Positions 39,223 to 47,811 of a DNA stretch of 64,000 nt are shown here, piece after piece. The stretch lies in contig JAPWJY010000008.1 of the NCBI GenBank assembly GCA_028283765.1, forward strand, positions 2,017,956 through 2,081,955, given 5' to 3'. This stretch comes from Parvibaculaceae bacterium. Lineage in GTDB: Bacteria > Pseudomonadota > Alphaproteobacteria > Parvibaculales > Parvibaculaceae. Position numbers and translations under genes: made by a program. Below the pieces are notes generated by a model. It was not told where the DNA came from, searched no databases, and saw only the letters and a program-made list of their open reading frames with translations. Every line of letters starts with the position of its first letter. The stretch's first letter is position 1.

Positions 39223-40137
39223 ATGGATCAGCTCGTAGCGATGAAAGCCTTCTGCCGGGTCGTTGAGACAGGGGGGTTCACCAGCGCCGCCGACGCACTC
39301 GACATGCCGAAGGCTACCGTAAGTAAGATCGTCGGCGAGCTTGAAGGTCACCTTCGCATACGCTTGCTCAATCGGACGACGCGATCAGTACAAGTCACCA
39401 AGGAGGGCGCGATATACTACGAGCGCGCCTCGGTCTGGCTTCAGCAACTCCCCGATATCGACGGCGTGTTCGACGAGCGCGTGAAGCCCCGTGGCAGGCT
39501 GGCTGTCCATACCAGTTCCTGGGTAGCCAGCGAGGTACTCGTTCCGGCGCTGCCTCGATTCCAAGAAGAGTATCCCGAGTTAGAAATCGAACTCAGCGTT
39601 TCTGACCGTTCCGTCCATCTCATACGCGAGGGCGCCGACTGCGCGATCCGAGGCGGCGAACTCAACGACCAAGCGCTCATAAGCCGGTCGCTCGGCACTT
39701 CCAGATGGATCACCGCGGCGAGCCCGAAGTACCTCGAACAGCATGGTGTCCCACTACATCCGGACGATCTCACCGACGGCCATATGCTCATCCACTACCG
39801 TCTCGCGAGGACTGGCAGGCCAACGGCCTTCAGATTCGAGCGCGGGGACAACCGCGTAGCTGTGACCGGGAAGTCCTTTCTAAGCATCAACGAGAGCAAC
39901 TCACATCTTGCCGCAGGCATCGCCGGGCTGGGCGTACTGCAGAGCTTCGAATGGAAGTTGCGTGCCGCGATCCAGGATGGGCGCTTGGTGCCAGTCCTAA
40001 CCGAATGGACCCGACCAAGCCACCCGTTCCACATCCTGTACCCTTCGAACCGGTATATGAGCACGCGCCTGCGCGTGTTCATCGATTGGATGGTCAAAGT
40101 CTTCGCCGAACTCGAAAGAGGCCAGCAAACACCCTGA
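39223..40137 (+). CDS. LysR family transcriptional regulator
   Basis: 304 residues. The N-terminal winged helix-turn-helix is FCRVVETGGFTSAADALDMPKATVSKIVGELEGHLRIRLLNRTTRSVQVT, the LysR hallmark. The effector domain follows (GRLAVHTSSWVASEVLVPALPRFQEEYPELEIELSVSD and the DCAIRGGEL hinge), as in the DsdC/AaeR/PerR-like subgroup that controls redox and aromatic-compound genes. Start ATG at 39223 has a GAAGG site. It is divergent from PEBP and faces the next SDR convergently. Confidence 0.92.
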   Translation: MDQLVAMKAFCRVVETGGFTSAADALDMPKATVSKIVGELEGHLRIRLLNRTTRSVQVTKEGAIYYERASVWLQQLPDIDGVFDERVKPRGRLAVHTSSWVASEVLVPALPRFQEEYPELEIELSVSDRSVHLIREGADCAIRGGELNDQALISRSLGTSRWITAASPKYLEQHGVPLHPDDLTDGHMLIHYRLARTGRPTAFRFERGDNRVAVTGKSFLSINESNSHLAAGIAGLGVLQSFEWKLRAAIQDGRLVPVLTEWTRPSHPFHILYPSNRYMSTRLRVFIDWMVKVFAELERGQQTP

Positions 40138-40227
40138 CCGGCCAAACGAACGACGCTCGCGATCTCCGTAAAGATGGTCGACGTCTCACAGGGAAATTCG
40201 AGGCGACCCGCTAGTTTTTAACTCTCC

Positions 40228-40257
40228 CATCGGGGCTCGCGCCGCGTCGAGCCCGAT
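40228..40257. terminator. Convergent hairpin between lysR and SDR
   Basis: An imperfect inverted repeat (40228-40239 with 40248-40257, one bulged G) lies between the convergent stops. No strong T-run on either strand. Confidence 0.4.
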
Positions 40258-40259
40258 GG

Positions 40260-41012
40260 TCAAACCTGCGCGAAACCGCCGTCGGCAAACAGCTCGCTGC
40301 CTGTCACGAAGCTGCTTTCGTCCGAAGCCAGGAACGAGACGACCTTCGCAACTTCGCTGTCCTCACCGTTGCGGCCCAGCGGTGTGATGCCGGCGGCGTA
40401 AGTGTAAAACTCCTCAAGCTCCGCCGTCTTGAGGCCTGCCTTCTGGTGGCCCGGTGTCAGGATCACACCCGGGCTGACCGCGTTCACGCGAATGTTGCGA
40501 CCCTTGAGATCAGCCGACCAGGTGCGCGCGAACGAGCGGACTGCCGCCTTGGTCGCGCTGTACACGCTCCAATTCGCCCAGCCCTTGCTCGCCACGATCG
40601 ACGCGTTGAGGATAATAGAACCACCGCCGTCCATCAGCGGCAGCGCCTTCTGCACCGTCCAAATCACACCCTTTATATTGATGTCGAGAAGCGCGTCGAC
40701 GTGTTCTTCAGTCAGAACTCCAAGAGCGGCGACATCACCAATACCGGCGTTCGCGAAAACGATGTCGACGCGACCGTCCTCCTTGCGGATCAGCTCGTAG
40801 AGCCGGTCGAGGTCCGCCGGCTTGGAGACGTCGCCCTGGACGCCGACTGCCTGCGATCCGAGCTGCGCGACCGCCTCGTCGAGTTCGCTCTGCCGCCGCC
40901 CGGTGATGTAGACGCGCGCGCCCCTGGCGATGAAAACGTTGGCCGTCGCCAGCCCGATACCCGAGCTGCCTCCGGTCACGACGGCCACCTTGCCTGCCAG
41001 ATCCTGTGTCAT
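40260..41012 (-). CDS. SDR family oxidoreductase
   Basis: 250 residues, intact. Cofactor motif VTGGSSGIGLATA, ANAG as FANAGIGD, Ser in ILNASIVASKG and the catalytic YSATK; ends LFADGGFAQV. ATG at 41012 lies 47 bases downstream of a micro-ORF remnant. It is the last member of a leftward run of SDR genes in the island. Confidence 0.9.
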   Translation of the reverse strand: MTQDLAGKVAVVTGGSSGIGLATANVFIARGARVYITGRRQSELDEAVAQLGSQAVGVQGDVSKPADLDRLYELIRKEDGRVDIVFANAGIGDVAALGVLTEEHVDALLDINIKGVIWTVQKALPLMDGGGSIILNASIVASKGWANWSVYSATKAAVRSFARTWSADLKGRNIRVNAVSPGVILTPGHQKAGLKTAELEEFYTYAAGITPLGRNGEDSEVAKVVSFLASDESSFVTGSELFADGGFAQV

Positions 41013-41059
41013 ATCTGATGTCCTTCAATGGATGCTGAATATTGGTGGCTCGCGCCGGC

Positions 41060-41185
41060 TCAGCCCCGCATGGTGCGAAATGCCTTGCGCAATTCCGCGA
41101 CGAAGATGTCCGGCTGCTCGAAGGCGGCGAGGCCACGCGAACCGCCCGTGATCAGGGCGACCTTGCCCGAAATCGTCTTGCTCAT
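41060..41185 (-). pseudogene. SDR N-terminus chimeric micro-ORF
   Basis: 41 codons. Reads MSKTISGKVALITGGSRGL (the SDR glycine loop) and then abruptly AAFEQPDIFVAELRKAFRTM before a stop, which is not SDR sequence and looks like the tail of some other gene. ATG at 41185 is preceded by GGGGAT. It appears to be an SDR start joined by deletion to the end of an unrelated gene. Confidence 0.65.
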
Positions 41186-41216
41186 TGCAAATCCCCGCAG
41201 GAAAGGACGGACGGCG

Positions 41217-41973
41217 TCAGGCGGTAAAGCCGCCATTCACGTCGACCACCGAGCCGGTGATGAAGGCTGCTCCCGGCCCGGCAAGGAACACGATGGCGGC
41301 TGCGACTTCATCAACCCCGGCGAAGCGGTGGATCGCGTGCGATTCCATGATGATCGGCGGCAGCTTGTCCTTGGAACCGGCCGCCATATCCGTGTCCATC
41401 ATACCGGCCTGCACCACATTGACGGTGATGCCGCGCCGCCCGAGGTCACGCGCCGCGCCCTTGCTGTAGCCGACGATCGCCGCCTTGGTCGCGGCATAGT
41501 CCGTGGTGCCCGGAAACGCGACGCGGGTGCCGAGTCCCGGAGCCGACCGAGATGATCCGCCCGCCATCCGGCAGCACCTTGGCGGCGGCGCGGATATTGG
41601 CGATGACGCCCATCGTGTTGATCAGCCACTGGCGATCCATCGCGGCATTGTCGATCTCGGGATCGTCGAGAGTCTTGCCCTGCCAGGCGACGGCGGCGTT
41701 GTTGACGAGAATGTCGAGCTTGCCGAAGCGCTCGACGACGGATCGGATCAGCGGCTCCGAAGCAGCGGGATCGCCCTGGTCGGCCTTGATGGCCGCGGCG
41801 CGCACGCCTTTCGCCTGCAGGGCCTCGGCGACGGCATTCGCCTTCTCCGCCGAGGCGACATAGCTGATGGCGACATCGGCGCCCTGGTCGGCCAGCGCCG
41901 CAGCCGTCGCCGCGCCGAGGCCGCGCGAGCCTCCGGTGACGAGGGCAACCTTGCCTGAAAGCGGCTTGCTCAT
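41217..41973 (-). pseudogene. SDR family oxidoreductase, frameshifted
   Basis: A whole SDR whose frame changes once. The first part runs from ATG 41973 (MSKPLSGKVALVTGGSRGLG, INNAG-equivalent LVNNAAVAWQG) through RIISVGSG; the second part continues in another frame as GLGTRVAFPGTTDYAATKAAIVGYSKGAARDLG (catalytic YAATK) to 41217. One extra base near 41538 separates them. Both parts together make a complete protein of about 251 residues closely related to the SDR at 37529-38275. Confidence 0.85.
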
Positions 41974-42022
41974 TCTGAACTCCTTGGATGATCGATTGAA
42001 GATGCGGAAGGGCGACGGGCGC

Positions 42023-42802
42023 TCACCAGGGCAGGCGCTCGTCGAGGAAGAAGAAGCCGCCGGTCGGGCCGTCCTCGCCGAGGGTCGCGTATTTGACCGC
42101 CGTCAGCGCGCCGTCCTGAACGGTGACGGGGGCTTGATCGCCGCCCATCGTCGTCTTGACCCAGCCCGGATGGATCGCGTTGATCTTGATCGGCGTGCCG
42201 CGCAGCTCCTCCGCGATCAGGATCGTGAAGGCGTTCAGCGCCGCCTTGGAGGTGTCGTAGCCGAGCGCGCGGACGGGATAGACGGGCGAGGCCGGGTCGG
42301 AGAGATGCGCGAGCGAGCCGCGAATGCTCGACACATTGACCACGCGGGGCGCGTCCGAGCGCTTGAGCAGCGGTATCAGCAGCTGGGTCAGGAACACCGG
42401 GGCGAAGAAGTTCACCTCGAAGGTCTCGCGCACCACGTTCGGCAGGGCAACGCTGGGCTGCAGGGGCGCCGGCGTGCCGCCATCGGGGCTGTCGAGCAGG
42501 ATGCCGGCATTGTTGATCAGGATATCGAGCTTGCCATGCGCCGCGCCGATCGCCTCGGCGGCTGCCTTCAGGTCCGCGTCGCTGGTCACGTCGAGCTTCA
42601 GCGCGGAGGCCTGGCTGCCCTGCTCGCGCAGGGCCGAGGCCACCTTTTCCGCGCTCTGCACGTCGCGCGCGGCGACGATGACATGCGCTCCGCGCGAGGC
42701 AAGCTCGCGGACGATTTCGACACCGATGCCGCGCGCGGCGCCAGTCACGAGGGCGACCTTGCCGGACAGGGACGTGCTTGATCCTTCAGCACCTTCAGAC
42801 AT
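42023..42802 (-). CDS. SDR family oxidoreductase
   Basis: 259 residues from ATG 42802 (AAGGA site upstream); the frame further upstream to 43195 is the shadow of DUF1993. Cofactor motif VTGAARGIGVEIV, ILINNAGILLD, Ser in VNVSSIRGS, catalytic YDTSK, and the WVKTTMGG region of carbonyl-reductase-like SDRs. It ends with GPTGGFFFLDERLPW, a feature of the (S)-benzoin-forming / carbonyl reductase-like clade. It is 11 bases from the DUF1993 gene upstream. Confidence 0.88.
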   Translation of the reverse strand: MSEGAEGSSTSLSGKVALVTGAARGIGVEIVRELASRGAHVIVAARDVQSAEKVASALREQGSQASALKLDVTSDADLKAAAEAIGAAHGKLDILINNAGILLDSPDGGTPAPLQPSVALPNVVRETFEVNFFAPVFLTQLLIPLLKRSDAPRVVNVSSIRGSLAHLSDPASPVYPVRALGYDTSKAALNAFTILIAEELRGTPIKINAIHPGWVKTTMGGDQAPVTVQDGALTAVKYATLGEDGPTGGFFFLDERLPW

Positions 42803-42813
42803 GGCGGTTTCCT

Positions 42814-43401
42814 TCAGTCGTTCCGGGTGGTTGAGGAGCGGGACTTGCCGGGAGCGGCACGGGGCGGCAGGTTTTGCCGCCGCTGGGCGACATCCACGAG
42901 GTAATCCATCTTGCCGATCTTCAACCCCTGATGGCGAAGGATCGCGTAGGCCGTCGTGACGTGGAAAAAGAAGTTCGGAAGGGCGTATTCCAGCAGATAG
43001 GAGCGCCCGTCGAAGGTAAGCCAGCGCCGGCGCAGGTTGACCTTGATGGTGCGGTTCTCGCTGCCGGCGAGATCCTCCGGCGAGACCTGGTCGAGCAGGT
43101 CCAGCGTCTTGGCGATCCGCTCCCGCAGCTCCTCCAGCGTGCTCTCGGTGTCCTCGATGCGCGGCACGGAGCGGCCTGCGAGCCGCATGGCGCAAGCCTT
43201 GGCGGTGTCGCTCGCATGCTGGATCTGCCGCCGGAAAGAATCCATGTCCTCCGCGAGACGCGCATCGAGCAGCGCAGCCTCGCTGCTCGCGACCGACGCC
43301 ACAAAAGCCTCTGCCTTGTCGATCAATCCCGACAGACTGCGGAAGCCGCCGCGGAAGGCCGTGATCGACGCATCGAACATGCTGAAAGCGCTGTCGCTCA
43401 T
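42814..43401 (-). CDS. DUF1993 domain protein
   Basis: 195 residues. Starts MSDSAFSMFDASITAFRGGFRSLSGLIDKA, then a long helix (LDARLAEDMDSFRRQIQHASDTAK) and the family ending NFFFHVTTAYAILRHQGLKIGKMDYL. DUF1993 proteins are helical DinB-like bundles of unknown function, widespread near redox-stress genes. The start overlaps the stop of the upstream gene by four bases (ATGA), so translational coupling is likely. Confidence 0.88.
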   Translation of the reverse strand: MSDSAFSMFDASITAFRGGFRSLSGLIDKAEAFVASVASSEAALLDARLAEDMDSFRRQIQHASDTAKACAMRLAGRSVPRIEDTESTLEELRERIAKTLDLLDQVSPEDLAGSENRTIKVNLRRRWLTFDGRSYLLEYALPNFFFHVTTAYAILRHQGLKIGKMDYLVDVAQRRQNLPPRAAPGKSRSSTTRND

Positions 43402-44012
43402 GACGACGCTCCCTGTGCCGGCGTCAGCAGCTCCAGCGAGCTGAGCGGACCGCCGAGTTCCATCAGCCGTCCGGCGACGGCATTAGAGCCGAGCGCGACC
43501 GGATGGAGGCCGAGTTCGCCGATCAGCGACGAGACGGTCGAGACAGCCTCGCCGTCGTCGCCAGCGACGAACAGCACGCGCTTGAGATTCGCTGGCGTCG
43601 GCGCGAATATCACCTTGAACGGCAGCGTATTGAACGCCTTCACGACCTTGGCCCCCGGAGCCAATCTGGCGACGATCTCGCTGCCGGAATCGCCCTTGAG
43701 GTCGGCTACGCGATAATTCGGTGCGGTGCTTTCGAAAATATTGGTGACGTCGACGAGGACCCGCCCGTCCCACGCGATATCCGGCGTCAGCACATCCGGC
43801 ACTTTCAGCCACGGAACCGCAAGGAACACCACATCGCAGGCGACCGCCTGTGCAACGGTGGCGGCCCTTGCTCCAGATCCGGCCTCGGCGATCGCCGCTG
43901 CAAGGCTCTCCGGCCCCCGGCTGTTCGCAATGACGACGTCGTTACCGGCCACCGCGAATTTCGTCGCAAGCGTCAAGCCCACGGTTGCCGCACCTAAGAT
44001 TCCTATTTTCAT
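43398..44012 (-). CDS. NADPH-dependent F420-reductase-like oxidoreductase
   Basis: 204 residues from ATG 44012. Rossmann fold MKIGILGAATVGLTLATKFAVAGNDVVIANSRGPESL with NADP-type SR, then DVVFLAVPWLKVPDVL, VLVDVTNIFE and VVKAFNTLPF, the pattern of the COG2085 / 'coenzyme F420-dependent NADP oxidoreductase' family. In non-F420 bacteria these proteins are NAD(P)H-dependent reductases of unknown substrate. It overlaps both its neighbours by four bases, so this part of the operon is tightly coupled. Confidence 0.87.
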   Translation of the reverse strand: MKIGILGAATVGLTLATKFAVAGNDVVIANSRGPESLAAAIAEAGSGARAATVAQAVACDVVFLAVPWLKVPDVLTPDIAWDGRVLVDVTNIFESTAPNYRVADLKGDSGSEIVARLAPGAKVVKAFNTLPFKVIFAPTPANLKRVLFVAGDDGEAVSTVSSLIGELGLHPVALGSNAVAGRLMELGGPLSSLELLTPAQGASS

Positions 44013-45253
44013 TCTGTCTCTCCCGCAGTCGCCTCTATCCGGGTGGTGGTGGTGACTGGCGCGCCGCGAGAAGCGAGGACGAACAGGGCGCCAGCAATCG
44101 ACACGGCACCGCTGAACAAGAAGGCCGCAGCGACGCCGATTGAATCGACCAGGAAGCCGCCGATAGTCGCGCCCGCCGCCAGCGAGATCTGGAAGGCGCT
44201 GACCATCAGCGCGGAGCCGGCCTCGTAGAGCCTGGGCGAGGACGTGAACATCCAGATCTGGACGCAGACCGGCCAAGCTCCGAAGGCGATGCCCCAGATC
44301 ATGATCAGGGCGATGGAGCCGGCCGGCGTGCCCAACGTCGCGGCCGCCGCCAGTACCGAGATCCCCAGCACCGCCGCCGACACCGCAAAGGCGCGCCGCA
44401 CATTCTGGACGGCCAGCCGCTCGCCGATGAAGGACCCGATGATCCCGGCGACCGCATAGCCGGCCAGCGCGGAAGTCACGCCGGTCTGGCCCAGCGCCAA
44501 CGCGTTGCGCAGGAACGGCTCAAGGAAGGTGTAGGCGATGAAGTGACCGCCGGCGATGATGCCACTCGCGATCAGCCCGATCCGCGCCATCGGCACGCGG
44601 CCGAATTCGAGCAACTGACGGAGGCCGATGGCGGTGCTGACCTTGATCGACGGCAGGAAGCGGAGCTGAACCAGCAGGATGACGAGACCCAGCACGGCAT
44701 TGGCGCCGAAAACCACGCGCCAGCCGAACAGGTCGCCGAAGGCCGCACCGACCGGCATGCCGAAGACGGTGCCGGCCGAGATTCCCACGGAGATGATCGA
44801 GGTCGCCCTGGCCCCGGCACTTTCGGGGACGAGCCTGCGCCCGACCGCGACGGCGAAGGTCCAGAGCCCGCCAACCGCGAGCCCCAGGATCAGGCGACCT
44901 ACGAGGAAGACAGCGAAATTCGAGGCGAATGCAGCGGTGAGATTCGAAGCGACAATTGAGGCGGTCAGCGCGATCACCACGATGCGACGGTCGAGGCTTC
45001 CCGCGAGCAGCGCCAGCAGCGGCCCCGCGATCGCGGCGATGAAACCCGGCGCCGTGACAGAGAGCCCGGCTACTCCTTCGGAGACATCGAGACTTGCGGC
45101 AAGCGGTGACAGAAGTCCGATCGGCAGGAATTCGGTCGTGACGAGCGCGAACGTGCCGGCCGCGATCGAGGCTACGCCGATCCAACCCGAAATGGACGCA
45201 CGGTCGTCGTTGTGATCTCGCGCTTGATTCTGCCCTGTCGCACCGCCGTCCAC
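44009..45253 (-). CDS. MFS transporter (AraJ/YdhP-like)
   Basis: 414 residues with about twelve membrane segments (ISGWIGVASIAAGTFALVTTEFLPIGLL at the start; GFLVDSIGVAAAFLFSGAVSIAGALF near the end). The TTEFLPIGLLSPLA signature is that of the arabinose-efflux-like (AraJ/YdhP/PbuE) drug:H+ antiporter clade. It is the first gene of the leftward operon and divergent from a TetR regulator, whose operator-like palindrome lies in the 102-base gap; TetR-controlled export is therefore likely. Confidence 0.88.
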   Translation of the reverse strand: MDGGATGQNQARDHNDDRASISGWIGVASIAAGTFALVTTEFLPIGLLSPLAASLDVSEGVAGLSVTAPGFIAAIAGPLLALLAGSLDRRIVVIALTASIVASNLTAAFASNFAVFLVGRLILGLAVGGLWTFAVAVGRRLVPESAGARATSIISVGISAGTVFGMPVGAAFGDLFGWRVVFGANAVLGLVILLVQLRFLPSIKVSTAIGLRQLLEFGRVPMARIGLIASGIIAGGHFIAYTFLEPFLRNALALGQTGVTSALAGYAVAGIIGSFIGERLAVQNVRRAFAVSAAVLGISVLAAAATLGTPAGSIALIMIWGIAFGAWPVCVQIWMFTSSPRLYEAGSALMVSAFQISLAAGATIGGFLVDSIGVAAAFLFSGAVSIAGALFVLASRGAPVTTTTRIEATAGETE

Positions 45254-45267
45254 ACTGGCTCCAATTC

Positions 45268-45298
45268 GATACCGATTATTACTATATCGATCGGTATC
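45268..45298. promoter_or_regulatory. Candidate TetR operator
   Basis: GATACCGAT (45268-45276) and ATCGGTATC (45290-45298) are a perfect 9-bp inverted repeat with a 13-base spacer (22 bases centre to centre, two helical turns). It is in the middle of the tetR / MFS divergent region. Confidence 0.65.
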
Positions 45299-45355
45299 TT
45301 ATCTGGACATTCGGCGTCAAGCTTTTTATAATGATTGGTACTGAAAGAGGTTGTA

Positions 45356-46012
45356 ATGGGACGACACCGGGAATTTGACGTCGACAAAGCGCTGGATGCC
45401 GCGCTGTCGGTCTTCTGGAAGAATGGCTACGAAGGGACCTCATTCGAGGATCTCACCCGCGCTACCGGCGTTGCGCGGCCAGGACTCTATTCCGCCTTCG
45501 GGAACAAGGAGACGCTCTTCTTCAAGGCGATCGACCGCTACGACACGAAGCATCTGACCTACCTGCGGGAAGCGCTCGCCGAGCCGGATGTCCACAGCGC
45601 CGTTCGTCGCTTTTTCGAGGGATCGATCACCGTCCAGACCCTGAACGGTGAGGGTCGAGGATGCGCCGTCCTGAACGGCGCGCTGGCTTGCTCCACCGAA
45701 ACCGAACCGATTCGACAGGAACTGATCGCACGACAAAAACTGACCGAGGACGCCTGGCGCGTCAGACTCGAGCGCGGTCTTCAGGAGGGAGAACTTCCGC
45801 CCTCGACCAATTGTGCGATGCTGGCGGGCTACCTCATGGCCGTCAATCACGGCTTAGGCGTCCAGGCCAAAGCCGGAGCTTCCAAGGCGAGCCTCGCCGC
45901 GATCGTCGAGCATGTGCTGGCAACGCTGCCGCCAGCTCCGACGAAGAAGCGAGACGCCCACCAGGCGCCGCTGCCTAGCCACCGGAGGCCTTCCAGGCGC
46001 GATGCGAAGTGA
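45356..46012 (+). CDS. TetR family transcriptional regulator
   Basis: 218 residues from ATG 45356 (AGAGG upstream). HTH: MGRHREFDVDKALDAALSVFWKNGYEGTSFEDLTRATGVARPGLYSAFGNKETLF, as in the AcrR/NemR subgroup; the C-terminal ligand domain contains C-x-C-type cysteines (GRGCAVLNGALACS), a feature of electrophile-sensing TetR regulators. Divergent from the MFS/oxidoreductase operon, suggesting it represses that operon until a reactive compound binds. The C-terminal tail (KKRDAHQAPLPSHRRPSRRDAK) is probably extended by read-through into the adjacent remnant. Confidence 0.9.
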   Translation: MGRHREFDVDKALDAALSVFWKNGYEGTSFEDLTRATGVARPGLYSAFGNKETLFFKAIDRYDTKHLTYLREALAEPDVHSAVRRFFEGSITVQTLNGEGRGCAVLNGALACSTETEPIRQELIARQKLTEDAWRVRLERGLQEGELPPSTNCAMLAGYLMAVNHGLGVQAKAGASKASLAAIVEHVLATLPPAPTKKRDAHQAPLPSHRRPSRRDAK

Positions 46013-46510
46013 GTGCCGCAAGCGCGACACACACCGCGCCAGCGGCGCCGATCCATAGCGTCGATGATAGTAAAATGACCAACGATCCGAGGGCAGCGCC
46101 CGCGGCAAATCCCAACTGCATAAACGAGGCGTTGAGCGACAGCCCAATCGCGGCGTGATGCACGCCGACCACCCCGATCACACGATCTTGCTGCGAAGGG
46201 AAGAAGCCCCAGGCGCTCACCCCCAGAGAACGAGCAACGGGATCACCGCCGCGAGCGCATGCGGCGCAAAGGCGAAAGCGATGCCGGACAGCCCCGCGAA
46301 GGCCACGATCATGGAAGGAAGCACCACGACCTGCACGCGCCGCGCTCCGAACCTGTCATTCGCGATCCCGCCCAACGCGACACCGGCCGCTGCCGAGACC
46401 CCGACCAGCGTGATCATCATGCCGGCATGCTCTGACGAGAGTCCGGTGCTCATGCCGAGGAAGGGGGCGGCATAGGTGTAGACGGTGAAAGCTCCCGTCG
46501 CCCAACCGCT
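45975..46510 (-). pseudogene. MFS transporter, N-terminus lost and frameshifted
   Basis: Only the C-terminal half of an MFS protein. The first part (ATGAFTVYTYAAPFLGMSTGLSSEHAG ... RFGARRVQVVVLPSMIVAFAGLSG ... VIPLLVLWG) is in one frame; the second (VSAWGFFPSQQDRVIGVVGVHHAAIGLSLNASFMQLGFAAGAALGSLVI) follows after a missing base in the GGGGG run at 46217-46221. The 5' end is fused, by a deletion near 46500, to the start of another gene. It overlaps the tetR 3' end by 38 bases. Confidence 0.8.
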
Positions 46511-46652
46511 CGACGACGGCATCGGGCGCAACGACATGATCGTCGAAGACCGTCACCGACGCCTCGCCCGACAGCACTGACCAGTCGGCCATCGATTGCG
46601 CGACCTTCTGATAGTCATCGAGGACCGCAATCCTCCAGCGTGTTGCGCTCAT
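46498..46652 (-). pseudogene. D-2-hydroxyacid dehydrogenase, N-terminal stub
   Basis: About 50 codons from ATG 46652: MSATRWRIAVLDDYQKVAQSMADWS and VTVFDDHVVAPDAVVERL, the start of D-2-hydroxyacid (phosphoglycerate) dehydrogenases. After residue 50 the frame runs into the MFS remnant (other phase), so the rest of the gene has been deleted. Confidence 0.65.
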
Positions 46653-46665
46653 CTTCGCTTTCCAT

Positions 46666-47127
46666 TCAATGAGAGGGAGCTGGACAGACCAAGACGACGA
46701 TCTTGTCGACCTGCTCGCCGGGCTCCATGCACCGATGCGCGTCCGCGATCTCTTCCAGCCGAAATGTGCGCGCGATCGTCGGATGGAACGCTCCCTCCGC
46801 AAGACCTTCGCTGACGAACTATTTCATTGCGGCGAGCTTCGCATCGTCGCGAGTCACTGCGGAGAGCGCCACTCGATCGCCAATCGAGACCCCCGTGACG
46901 TCAGGACCGATGGATTCAATGACGCCGGCTGCCTCGAAGTCTACCCCTGTCGGCAGAGGCGGCCTGGCGGGCGATCGCCCCGAGCGAAGCGTGATCTCCG
47001 TGCGATTGAGTCCGATAGCGTGAATTCGGAGGCGGACCTCGCCGCTGCCGGGGTCACCAACTTTGACATCTTCCAGGCAGAGAACATCGGCGTCACCAAA
47101 GGCGTGAATGCGGATCGACCGTGTCAT
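46666..47127 (-). pseudogene. Zinc-type quinone oxidoreductase, internally deleted
   Basis: Medium-chain dehydrogenase remnant. The N-terminal GroES-like part (MTRSIRIHAFGDADVLCLED, EVRLRIHAIGLNRTEITLRSG, PTGVDFEAAGVIESIGPDVTGVSIGDRVA) is directly joined to the C-terminal end (AVTRDDAKLAAMK, then an in-frame TAG at 46819-46821, then FVSEGLAEGAFHPTIARTF and EIADAHRCMEPGEQ). The Rossmann domain of about 190 residues is missing. The amber codon replaces a residue in an otherwise conserved spot, so at least two inactivating events occurred. Confidence 0.75.
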
Positions 47128-47718
47128 GCGCGCAACCCCCTCGCCGCTTCAGCGACTTTCAGCAAAGCCTCGGCTTGGCGAAAAACGTTCTGAGTAGCCC
47201 AACGATAGACCTGCAACACCACTTCGCGGGCATGGACAGCCGTTGCAGGAGCGCCCCGCTCTACGATGGCATCCGTCAGCGCCCGCAAGTCTTCATGGGT
47301 AATCTCGGCCAGCTTCTGATTCCCAAACTTCGGCTTCAATTCTCGCTCGTACACCGAGCGGCGCATATCGCGCGTCGAATCGGCCATCTGGTAGCCTCGC
47401 AGCCACTTTTCCGCCCAAGCGCCGAACGTCACGGCATCCTTGATGCGGGCTTTGTCCCGAGCCTTCTCCTTTGCAGGCGACTTCCCCGCTGCGATCAGCT
47501 TCTTCGCTTCACTCAGGCGCTCACGGGCCTCTGAGAGAGTGATGCCGCCCACTCCATAGCGGCCGAAGGTAATCGTCTCCTGTCTGCCGTGGGGCGTAGT
47601 TGTAGCGAAATGAGATCGATCCGGCAGGCGTGACGGCCACATAGAGGCCGTCACGATCGTTCACCTTGTAAAGCCTGTCCATTGGCTTGAGATTTCGCAG
47701 CTTGGTATCAGTCAGCAT
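47124..47718 (-). pseudogene. Tyrosine integrase (P4-type), truncated
   Basis: Starts MLTDTKLRNLKPMDRLYKVNDRDGLYVAVTPAGSISFRYNY (DUF4102 arm-binding domain), then a frameshift near 47594 (GGGGC run) and QETITFGRYGVGGITLSEARERLSEAKKLIAAGKSPAKEKARDKARIKDAVTFGAWAEKWL, the core-binding SAM-like domain. The R-H-R-Y catalytic domain is absent; the sequence ends with AEALLKVAEAARGL and then the MDR remnant. This is a typical guaA-targeting integrase placed next to guaA, now inactive. Confidence 0.8.
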
Positions 47719-47811
47719 GGCCTTCGCAGTTCTTCACTCCAAATACCACGCCCTAAATTCCCACCCTGATTGTCAAAAATCTATTACTTATCAATCAATT
47801 AGGCTGGTTTC

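Noticed and set aside
42803..43195. N-terminal extension of the SDR at 42023-42802
   Set aside because: It overlaps DUF1993 in another frame; ATG 42802 has a good ribosome site and gives normal SDR length.
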